NCBI GenBank assembly: GCA_024223125.1
Contig: JAAEOP010000843.1
Coordinates: 1 to 13,379, forward strand
Direction of reading: 5' to 3'
Length of the DNA: 13,379 bases
Source: Chloroflexota bacterium
Lineage (GTDB): Bacteria > Chloroflexota > Anaerolineae > Promineifilales > Promineifilaceae
Below the pieces are notes generated by a model. The model was not told where the DNA came from. It saw only the letters and a list, made by a program, of their open reading frames with translations, and ran no database searches. How positions within the stretch are numbered: position 1 is the first letter of the stretch; each line of letters begins with the position of its first letter. Positions 6,130 to 12,149 of this stretch are shown here, in pieces. A program made the position numbers and the translations under genes.

Positions 6130-6825
6130 ATGCTTCAAGTACAAGACATTCACACCTTTTACGGCCGCAGCCACATTTTGCAAGGCGTCTCCCTGAACGT
6201 GGCTACAGGGGAGGCGGTGGCTTTGTTGGGTCGCAATGGGGTAGGCAAGACGACGACGATTAAATCCATCATCGGGTTTACGCCGCCGCGAGACGGCCGT
6301 ATTTTTCTGCAGGAAATGGATGTGACGGGACGGCCGTCGCATGAAATCGCCCGTCTCGGCGTGGGGCTGGTTCCCCAGGGACGGGACATATTCCCCACTC
6401 TGACCGTCAAAGAAAACATCACTCTGGCCGCCCGCAACGCTGCTAATGGCGGTTGGACGTATGAGCGTATTCTGGAAACATTTCCCTTTCTGGCAAAACG
6501 GCTGGGCAGCAAAGGGGGCAAACTAAGCGGCGGCGAGCAGCAAATGTTAGCCATCGGCCGCGCCCTCATGACCAATCCCCAGCTACTGCTGCTCGATGAA
6601 CCATCAGAAGGATTGGCTCCCCTCATTGTGGCCGAAATCAGTCGCATCATTCGCCAACTGCGGGATGAGGGACTATCCATCCTTATCGTCGAGCAAAACC
6701 TGGCCATGGCTCTGGAAATGGCCGACCGGGTCTACGTCATGAACAAAGGGCAAATTGTTTTCAACGGAACCCCGACCGAATTGCAAACGGCCGAAACAGT
6801 CATGCACCAATACCTGGGAGTGTAG
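6130..6825 (+). CDS. livF: LIV-type ABC transporter ATPase, LivF family
   Basis: The 231-residue ATPase has Walker A GRNGVGKTT (residues 34-42), Q-loop VPQGRDIFP (Q83), canonical signature LSGGEQQ (132-138), Walker B LLLLDEPSEGLAP (152-164), and VEQN where most ABC ATPases have a switch histidine. That replacement is normal for LivF. The protein is complete and of usual length. It forms the heterodimeric motor with LivG. ATG 6130 has no Shine-Dalgarno; the 65-bp gap before it is mostly the inverted heptad repeat. It is the last gene of the operon. No strong terminator is visible after TAG 6825, only a weak stem AAGAT...ATCTT shortly downstream. Confidence 0.94.
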   Translation: MLQVQDIHTFYGRSHILQGVSLNVATGEAVALLGRNGVGKTTTIKSIIGFTPPRDGRIFLQEMDVTGRPSHEIARLGVGLVPQGRDIFPTLTVKENITLAARNAANGGWTYERILETFPFLAKRLGSKGGKLSGGEQQMLAIGRALMTNPQLLLLDEPSEGLAPLIVAEISRIIRQLRDEGLSILIVEQNLAMALEMADRVYVMNKGQIVFNGTPTELQTAETVMHQYLGV

Positions 6826-6879
6826 CCAAGTAACATTAAAGATAACAACATCTTCACGATCTCCCCATTTCACATCCCC

Positions 6880-6885
6880 TATAAT
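6880..6885 (+). promoter_or_regulatory. Candidate -10 element for the kinase gene
   Basis: A perfect TATAAT in AT-rich surroundings lies in the gap between livF and the kinase, about 120 bp before the kinase start. No convincing -35 is seen at 16-18 bp upstream, so the promoter would need an activator or be weak. Confidence 0.35.
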
Positions 6886-6950
6886 CTAATTTAGAGCAGG
6901 AAATTAAGGATCGGGACTTCAATTGCATACCAGAGCTTTGGTAGTTAATC

Positions 6951-6972
6951 CAATCTCCCAATCTCCAATCTC
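6951..6972. repeat. CAATCTC heptad repeat, three units
   Basis: CAATCTC occurs at 6951-6957, 6959-6965 and 6966-6972, with one extra C between the first two. It is the same heptad family, in the same orientation, as the array at 6096-6116, so both gaps flanking livF carry it. Confidence 0.75.
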
Positions 6973-7001
6973 AATCATGCAGCCTGATAATGTGAAGAAG
7001 A

Positions 7002-9380
7002 GTGGCATCCAACATGGATCATGCCAGAAACAAACAATTTGCCTACCATCACGGTCGTCAAATCGGCCGTTATCAACTAAAAGAATTATTAGGCCGGGGT
7101 GCGACGGCCGAAGTCTACAAATCCACCCACCCCGAACTGCGCCGCGATGTAGCCGTTAAAATTCTGCACCCCTTCCTGACCGAGGACCCCGATTTTGTGC
7201 AGCGTTTTCAGCATGAAGCCCAGGCAGTCGCTTCTTTAGTACACCCCAATATCGTCCAGGTATATGATTTTGAAGTGACGGCCGATGGACTGTATACCAT
7301 CGTCATGCAATATATAAACGGCCAATCGTTGGGAGAATATCTGGCTCAGGAAAGCCAGCCGCTACCGCTGAAAACTGCGTATCTCATCTTTAGCCAGGTG
7401 GCCAAAGCGCTCCATTTTGCCCATCAATTAGACATCATTCATCGTGATATTAAGCCGGGCAATATTTTGTTAGATACACATGACAACGCCTATTTGGGCG
7501 ACTTTGGTTTCGCCAAAATCATCGGGGTAGATTTGCAAACGCGCAGTGGGTTGACACCGGGTACACCCATCTACATGGCTCCAGAACAGATTGACGGCAG
7601 CCCGGCAACAGTCGCGGCCGACATCTACGCTTTGGGTGTTATTTTGTATGAAATGCTCACTGGCCTCATCCCTTATGAAGACGACAGTTTGATGACTGTC
7701 ATTTTACGAAAAATATCGGAGCCGCCCCAATTGCCACGTACATACAACCCCGACATCTCCCCAGAGTTAGAAGCGGTCATCATGAAGGGGATGGAGCGTG
7801 ATCCGGTGGCTCGTTTTAGCGATGCGGCGACAATGGCGGCCGCTCTGCATACAGCCATTGCCGCCACCACAGAGTCGCTACCCGATGTCAATGCCCTGAG
7901 CAGCCGTGGTGTTTTCCCACCGCCTAGATTGGCGCTGCCAGACCATCGTTTGAAACAGAAAATAACGCCAATAAGGGCGCAAGGCTACCAACAGTTTTTG
8001 GCAAGGAACACGACCAACCAACAGAAAACCACCATCACCATCTGGAATGATCCCAATCAGGCAGATGAGTTTTTGCACCGGGCCAAAATCTTACATCAAA
8101 GTGATGATCCCCATCTACCAAAAATCCGGCAAATGGGAAGGCTGGCTGATGCACGGCCGTATCTCACCTATGATGCGGTTGCTGGCGAGCTGCTGGCTGT
8201 CCAACTCCAGGCGTCAACACCGCAACCACCCTATACCGCCTTAACTCTGAGCCAACAAATTGGTAAAGGTGTGGCCGCGGTGCATGAACTAGGCTTGATT
8301 CACAATCAGCTTCAGGCAGAAAACATTATCGTGCGGGAAGACGACCGTGTCCTTCTGGTAGGCAGCGAATTTCCCGACTACGCAATCGCTGAACGTTCTC
8401 GTTGGGATAATCTGGACGCTGTTCCGCCGGAAGTGCGACAGAAAAAAACGCTTACCCCAGCCAGCAATGTGTATTCGTTGGGTATCCTTTTATATGAAAT
8501 GCTGGCAGGACAACGACCTGAGGTTTCGGTGGTAGATTCTTTTGATAGCTCAGGGAATTTTGTGGCCACGGCCGTACCTCTGGAAGATGTGGTCGAGGGC
8601 TTACATCCACTCTGCTATGAAGTCGTTAAAAATTGTCTGCAACCATCACCCCAAGACAGGTACCCTTCGCTGGAAATTTTGCTGACACAGTTGCAACGGG
8701 TTGTTCAAGCCGAAGCGTTGGCTGCGGTGACCGTCACAGCCCGGCAATCGGAGGCAACGGTTGAATCGTCGGCTGTATCCTCAATCTGGCCTATTTGGAA
8801 GATTATTTTACCGGCCATAATCTTGTTAATATTTTTGTTGGTGGCCGCTTGGGGGCTGATACCAAATAAGTCCTCCTCATCTACCGGGGGAAATGCGCCA
8901 TCGGCCAACATTATACATAAACTGGTAGAACCAACCGGCACTAACACGGTCGTTCCTACTACCACGCAAATACCACCTACAGCAGTTGTTTCCCCGGCGG
9001 CAATCATTTCTCCCACACAACCACCGACAGCCAGCCCCACCTACCGAATACGTGCCACCGAAACGCCGGTTCCCAATTTCATGGCCACGATTAAAGCTGA
9101 GAAGGCGGCCGCCAGACCCACAGACAGCCCACCCACACAAACGATTCCGCCAACACAAGAAATTATTGCCACCGCGACGGCCGTGCCCCAACCCACCAAT
9201 ACCTCTGCCCCGGCAGCGACGACCGTGCCCCAACCCATCAATACCTCTGCACCGGCAGCGACGGCCGTGCCCCCCACATCTCCACCGCCAACAAATACCC
9301 CGCAGCCACAACCCACCAATCCACCAGCCCCCACGCGCACACCGCCGCCGGCCCCTACGCGCACGCCGCCCAGCCCTTAG
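7002..9380 (+). CDS. Membrane Ser/Thr kinase with second, degenerate kinase domain and Pro/Thr-rich outer tail
   Basis: The product has 792 residues. Kinase domain 1 (about 23-290) is intact: Gly-loop GRGATAEVY (31-39), AVK with K53, E72, HRDIKPGN (147-154), DFG (167-169), GTPIYMAPEQ (187-196) and D207. It should be an active PknB-type kinase. Domain 2 (about 320-566) keeps the kinase pattern (VHELGLIHNQLQAENIIV, PPEV, SNVYSLGILLYEMLAGQRP) but lacks a glycine loop. It has W in place of the VAIK lysine, HNQ for HRD (434-436) and GSE for DFG (454-456), so it is a pseudokinase. One membrane helix follows (about 599-619), then a Pro/Thr/Ala-rich tail of some 170 residues, predicted outside the cell. 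The start could be GTG 7002 or ATG 7014; both have weak Shine-Dalgarno sites. Substrates are unknown. It is convergent with the lamin-tail protein gene. Confidence 0.9.
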   Translation: MASNMDHARNKQFAYHHGRQIGRYQLKELLGRGATAEVYKSTHPELRRDVAVKILHPFLTEDPDFVQRFQHEAQAVASLVHPNIVQVYDFEVTADGLYTIVMQYINGQSLGEYLAQESQPLPLKTAYLIFSQVAKALHFAHQLDIIHRDIKPGNILLDTHDNAYLGDFGFAKIIGVDLQTRSGLTPGTPIYMAPEQIDGSPATVAADIYALGVILYEMLTGLIPYEDDSLMTVILRKISEPPQLPRTYNPDISPELEAVIMKGMERDPVARFSDAATMAAALHTAIAATTESLPDVNALSSRGVFPPPRLALPDHRLKQKITPIRAQGYQQFLARNTTNQQKTTITIWNDPNQADEFLHRAKILHQSDDPHLPKIRQMGRLADARPYLTYDAVAGELLAVQLQASTPQPPYTALTLSQQIGKGVAAVHELGLIHNQLQAENIIVREDDRVLLVGSEFPDYAIAERSRWDNLDAVPPEVRQKKTLTPASNVYSLGILLYEMLAGQRPEVSVVDSFDSSGNFVATAVPLEDVVEGLHPLCYEVVKNCLQPSPQDRYPSLEILLTQLQRVVQAEALAAVTVTARQSEATVESSAVSSIWPIWKIILPAIILLIFLLVAAWGLIPNKSSSSTGGNAPSANIIHKLVEPTGTNTVVPTTTQIPPTAVVSPAAIISPTQPPTASPTYRIRATETPVPNFMATIKAEKAAARPTDSPPTQTIPPTQEIIATATAVPQPTNTSAPAATTVPQPINTSAPAATAVPPTSPPPTNTPQPQPTNPPAPTRTPPPAPTRTPPSP
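9183..9273 (+). repeat. 42-bp in-frame tandem repeat in the kinase tail
   Basis: Two copies (9183-9224 and 9225-9266) differ at only a few bases and are followed by the first bases of a third (GTGCCCC). They encode the 14-residue unit VPQPTNTSAPAATT / VPQPINTSAPAATA in the Pro/Thr-rich extracellular tail. Copy number is likely to vary between strains. Confidence 0.85.
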
Positions 9381-9383
9381 CGC

Positions 9384-9419
9384 CAGTTAGCAGTGTTCAG
9401 TTATTCAGTGTTCAGTCAT
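9384..9419. repeat. CAGTGTT/CAGTTAG heptad repeat between convergent genes
   Basis: Units CAGTTAG, CAGTGTT, CAGTTATT, CAGTGTT and CAGTCAT fill the 39-bp gap between the kinase stop and the stop of the minus-strand gene. It is the same style of degenerate 7-base repeat as in the other gaps. No terminator hairpin is visible here. Confidence 0.7.
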
Positions 9420-10787
9420 TTATTCCTGAATGATGTGTAGGCTGTACAAATCAGTGTTGTTTAGCGGGCCGTCGTTGATTAGCCAGATGAGGTAATGACC
9501 GGCGGGCTGTTGGCCGAGATTGAGGGTGCGGTTTACGGCCGTACTACCCTCATTGGCTACAAACGTTAAATTGCCGCAATCTGGCCCTGTGTACACCACA
9601 ATCTGCCCATCCTGGGGCACAAAGTTTGTTAGTTCTATCCGTATCACGGCCGCATCTACCAGATCAAACAAATACCAATCCTCATTGTCTTCCGCCTTGA
9701 ACTGATACAGTGCGTTCACCCACAGGGGCAAAGCTTCATGACAGGAATCATTCGGCTCTCCATAAGCCAACCAATCAAGCTGTACGGCCGGTAAATAAAC
9801 AAACTGCGGCGGGTGGGGCAAGATTTGGAGGGGAGATTCGGCCGTGTCTGTCACCACTACGCTCAAATCATCATGCCCTGTCACCAAGACTGTATGCGTC
9901 ACTGTCTGGCTATAATTGCCACCGGCTAAAACCTGATAATGGCAGGCGTATTTGTCTCCCCCCAACAATATTTGTGAACTGTGGCAGGTTCCCCGGCCGT
10001 TCAAATCCAGAGCGCCATTGTGGGTAAAGCTATCTGTTGTTATTGAAACTAACCCACTGTTCTTGACTTGCATTGTAAATGTAACCGGGGTATCAGGATG
10101 GGGGATGGTTGTGGTAACGGCCGTTAAAGTCACATTCATCTTTGGATCAAATAACTGGGTGCAATTGGTCGTAACGGCCGTATTGGGAAAACCAGGCGTC
10201 ACACAGCGGGCGCTAAAATCTACATTATTTACATCGCTATCCACCCCATCCGGGAAACGAGAAATACCCATCTCTCCCAGCCCATCATCTTCCAGATCAA
10301 CCCCAGAACCCTCAGTATAACCGGGTGTGTCTCCTTCATAACTCACTGAATCTGTTATGACGCCGCCACGTCTTAGAGCCAGGGCGTCTGGCGTGCCATC
10401 TTCCAGGCGAAATTCCGGCTGCCAGTCACAGTTACGCACCTGAAGCATATCCCGGCACACAACAAAGTATTCGCCCGGATTTAAGGTGAAGGCTGGCAAA
10501 TCCAGCGTCAAATAAACTGAAGCTGACTCGCCGTCACCATCCACCAAATCCAGGGAAAACAAATCTAAGCTGGCAGCGCCATTGCCTATATTTTTGATTT
10601 CTATAAATTCAGCCTGATCTGATGTGCCCGGCGTATCATAATCTATTTCATTGATAACCAGTTTTGGCCCGGTTTGAATTTGGGGGGCAGCCACGGCCGT
10701 TTGCCCAAAAAATAGAATAAGGGTGATGATGCTGAAAACGGCCGTCAGCCCCCCCACTCCCCAAATAAACAATCTGTTACCTCTCAT
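9420..10787 (-). CDS. Secreted lamin-tail-domain (LTD) and PPC-domain protein
   Basis: The 455-residue protein begins with a signal peptide (basic MRGNR, hydrophobic to about 30, cleavage likely near AVA-AP at 31-35). Residues about 41-155 form a lamin-tail domain: LVINEIDYDTPGTSDQAEFI, an acidic loop, NPGEYFVVC and ALALRRGGVITDSVSY. A central Ig-like, DUF11/CARDB-like segment (about 215-335) has paired cysteines. After an FVYLPAV linker, the C-terminal domain (about 345-455) looks like a PPC (pre-peptidase C-terminal) domain: EPNDSCHEALPL...NEDWYLFDL...GHYLIWLINDG. No protease or nuclease domain is present, so it is probably a cell-surface or secreted structural/binding protein. GGAGG lies 6 nt before the ATG. 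It diverges from the decarboxylase operon; any functional link with the convergent kinase is speculative. Confidence 0.85.
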   Translation of the reverse strand: MRGNRLFIWGVGGLTAVFSIITLILFFGQTAVAAPQIQTGPKLVINEIDYDTPGTSDQAEFIEIKNIGNGAASLDLFSLDLVDGDGESASVYLTLDLPAFTLNPGEYFVVCRDMLQVRNCDWQPEFRLEDGTPDALALRRGGVITDSVSYEGDTPGYTEGSGVDLEDDGLGEMGISRFPDGVDSDVNNVDFSARCVTPGFPNTAVTTNCTQLFDPKMNVTLTAVTTTIPHPDTPVTFTMQVKNSGLVSITTDSFTHNGALDLNGRGTCHSSQILLGGDKYACHYQVLAGGNYSQTVTHTVLVTGHDDLSVVVTDTAESPLQILPHPPQFVYLPAVQLDWLAYGEPNDSCHEALPLWVNALYQFKAEDNEDWYLFDLVDAAVIRIELTNFVPQDGQIVVYTGPDCGNLTFVANEGSTAVNRTLNLGQQPAGHYLIWLINDGPLNNTDLYSLHIIQE

Positions 10788-10832
10788 TTACTACCTCCAA
10801 ATCAGTTCCGCCAATGGTATCACAAGCAAACT

Positions 10833-10861
10833 TTGGTAACACGCCAAAATCACAGTAGAAT
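10833..10861 (+). promoter_or_regulatory. Sigma-70-type promoter of the decarboxylase/hydrolase operon
   Basis: TTGGTA (10833-10838) and TAGAAT (10856-10861) are separated by exactly 17 bp. Predicted transcription start is near 10868, giving a leader of about 36 nt that contains GAGGA (10892-10896) before ATG 10904. It lies in the 116-bp divergent gap shared with the lamin-tail gene. Confidence 0.6.
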
Positions 10862-10903
10862 AAAGATCATACTCGCCCCATACACCATCATGAGGAAACA
10901 GAT

Positions 10904-11413
10904 ATGACTGTCTCACTGGACAATTCTAAAGCTGTCTATCAGGGCATTAAAGATTGCGGCATCCGCTTTGTGTCTGCCCTGCCCGAAACCTGGCTGCTCT
11001 ACTTGCTGCAAATGGCTGATGAAGACCCGGAAATGGTTCTCATCGAAGTAGCCAAAGAAGAGGAAGCCATTGGCATTGCTGCTGGGGCTTATTTTGCCGG
11101 AACGCCCAATTTGCTGCTCATGCAAAATCATGGCTTCTTAGCGGCCGTCAACGGCATCGTCTCCCTGGCACAGCTTTATCACATCCCCCTTTGTATGCTC
11201 ATCGCCTATCGCGGACACATGGGCGAACCGTATCCCTGGCACACACAGGGCGGCATCGTCACAGAACCGGTTCTGCAAGCATTGGGTATTCCTTATGAAA
11301 TCGCTCGTGATCCGGCTCAGGTCGGCCGTCAAGTGCAATGGGCGCACACTTATTCACTCAGTTCTTCATTACCAGTCGCGTTGCTGCTAACGCGGGATCT
11401 GATGGAGGATTAG
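10904..11413 (+). CDS. Thiamine-diphosphate 2-oxoacid decarboxylase, alpha (PYR) subunit, ComD-like
   Basis: The 169-residue protein is a free-standing TPP-enzyme PYR domain. It has the pattern seen in sulfopyruvate decarboxylase alpha and the N-half of phosphonopyruvate decarboxylase: FVSALPETWL, VAKEEEAIGIAAGAYFAG (residues 49-66, with the Glu that activates the cofactor, probably E52 or E53), MQNHG (73-77; MQNSG in most relatives), a long helix AAVNGIVSLAQLYHIPL, then AYRGHMGEPYPWHTQGG. Length is close to that remembered for archaeal ComD. It must pair with the beta subunit encoded next to bind TPP at the interface. Substrate (sulfopyruvate, phosphonopyruvate or another 2-oxo acid) is not determined; coenzyme M synthesis is not expected in this context. 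Its stop codon lies within the 10-bp direct repeat bordering the inserted hairpin element. Confidence 0.8.
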   Translation: MTVSLDNSKAVYQGIKDCGIRFVSALPETWLLYLLQMADEDPEMVLIEVAKEEEAIGIAAGAYFAGTPNLLLMQNHGFLAAVNGIVSLAQLYHIPLCMLIAYRGHMGEPYPWHTQGGIVTEPVLQALGIPYEIARDPAQVGRQVQWAHTYSLSSSLPVALLLTRDLMED

Positions 11414-11487
11414 CTAAATGGTTCGTAGTGTGGGCTTCAGCCCATCCCCGCTAAAGCGGTTACTACAAACTTATCTTGAGGATTAGC
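11405..11487. repeat. REP-like hairpin element flanked by a 10-bp direct repeat
   Basis: GAGGATTAGC occurs at 11405-11414 and again at 11478-11487, enclosing 63 bp. The enclosed DNA can fold as a three-way structure: outer stem GTTCGTAGT (11421-11429) / ACTACAAAC (11462-11470, one mismatch), inner hairpins TGGGCTTCAGCCCA (11431-11444) and CCGCTAAAGCGG (11448-11459). Removing one repeat copy plus the 63 bp would place the alpha stop TAG two bases before the beta GTG, with GGAGGA as its Shine-Dalgarno. That is a normal tight operon junction, so the element looks inserted with target duplication. No transposase is encoded. Confidence 0.75.
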
Positions 11488-11488
11488 C

Positions 11489-12055
11489 GTGTTACGTGTC
11501 AAATGTTTGGAAGCTATTTACGCCGAATTAGAAGATAAATTGGTTATCACCATTATGGGAGCCTGCGCCCAAGAATTGTACGATTTAGGCCACCAGGATA
11601 ACTTTTTCTATCTGGAACATGCTATGGGGCTGGCTTCTTCTATCGGGTTGGGATTAGCTCTAAATCGGCCGCAGCGCCAGGTTGTTGTTTTAGATGGAGA
11701 CGGTTCGGTGTTGATGAATTTGGGCACATTAACCACCCTGGCCCGCTACCGGCCCACCAATCTCACCCATATTATTTTTGACAATGGCAGCCTGCTTTCC
11801 ACCGGTGGTTTTCCCAGCCACACGGCCGCAGGCAGCGCCGATCTAGCGGCCATTGCCAGAGGTTCGGGCATCCCCCATGTAACCCAAGTCAACACCCCAT
11901 TTGATTTTATGGCCGCGGTCGGAGACGCCTTTGAACGGCATGATCTCAGCGTCATCGTAGCCCGCGTAGAAGCGGTGGGGCCAGATCATTTTGGCATGGA
12001 TTTGAAGCTGCCGGAGAATACGTTCCGGTTTGAACGATTTATCAGAGAAATGTAG
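11489..12055 (+). CDS. Thiamine-diphosphate 2-oxoacid decarboxylase, beta (PP) subunit, ComE-like
   Basis: The 188-residue protein is the TPP pyrophosphate-binding half of a split decarboxylase. It shows EHAMGLASSIGLGLAL (residues 43-58) and the metal/diphosphate motif starting GDGSVLMNLGTL (70-81) and ending at DN (98-99), i.e. the GDG-x(~26)-N pattern. STGGFPSHTAA follows, where relatives have STGGQPT. Together with the alpha subunit it should form one active decarboxylase, releasing CO2 from a 2-oxo acid to give an aldehyde. The start is GTG 11489, supported by GAGGA (11478-11482) at 6 nt. An ATG start nearby would cut conserved residues. The repeat element upstream now separates it from the alpha gene by 75 bp, which may weaken coupling. 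Confidence 0.82.
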   Translation: MLRVKCLEAIYAELEDKLVITIMGACAQELYDLGHQDNFFYLEHAMGLASSIGLGLALNRPQRQVVVLDGDGSVLMNLGTLTTLARYRPTNLTHIIFDNGSLLSTGGFPSHTAAGSADLAAIARGSGIPHVTQVNTPFDFMAAVGDAFERHDLSVIVARVEAVGPDHFGMDLKLPENTFRFERFIREM

Positions 12056-12065
12056 GCGACTATTA

Positions 12066-12128
12066 AGACCTGCGAGGTTTATCACTAGAGATCATGAAAT
12101 CAAAGATGTTAAAAAACCTCGCAGGTCT
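12066..12128. repeat. 15-bp perfect inverted repeat between decarboxylase and hydrolase genes
   Basis: AGACCTGCGAGGTTT (12066-12080) and AAACCTCGCAGGTCT (12114-12128) are exact complements separated by 33 nt. It fills most of the 94-bp gap. In mRNA it forms a strong stem just before the hydrolase Shine-Dalgarno (AGGAGG, 12139-12144). There is no following U-run, so read-through is likely. The arm looks like a dispersed intergenic repeat and is unrelated to the element at 11415-11477. Confidence 0.8.
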
Positions 12129-12149
12129 CCACAAATATAGGAGGAAAAT

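Noticed and set aside
6929..6944. TACCA-GAGCTT-TGGTA inverted repeat before the kinase gene
   Set aside because: Five-base arms are too short to separate from chance, and it is not placed at a convincing promoter.
8705..9364. Minus-strand ORFs rich in Gly and Val opposite the kinase tail
   Set aside because: They are mirror readings of the Pro/Thr-rich repeats of the real gene, with no start signal and no domain pattern.
10904..12055. Coenzyme M biosynthesis (ComD/ComE)
   Set aside because: The subunits look ComDE-like, but no other coenzyme M or sulfonate genes are present and the neighbours suggest catabolism. Family resemblance alone does not give the substrate.
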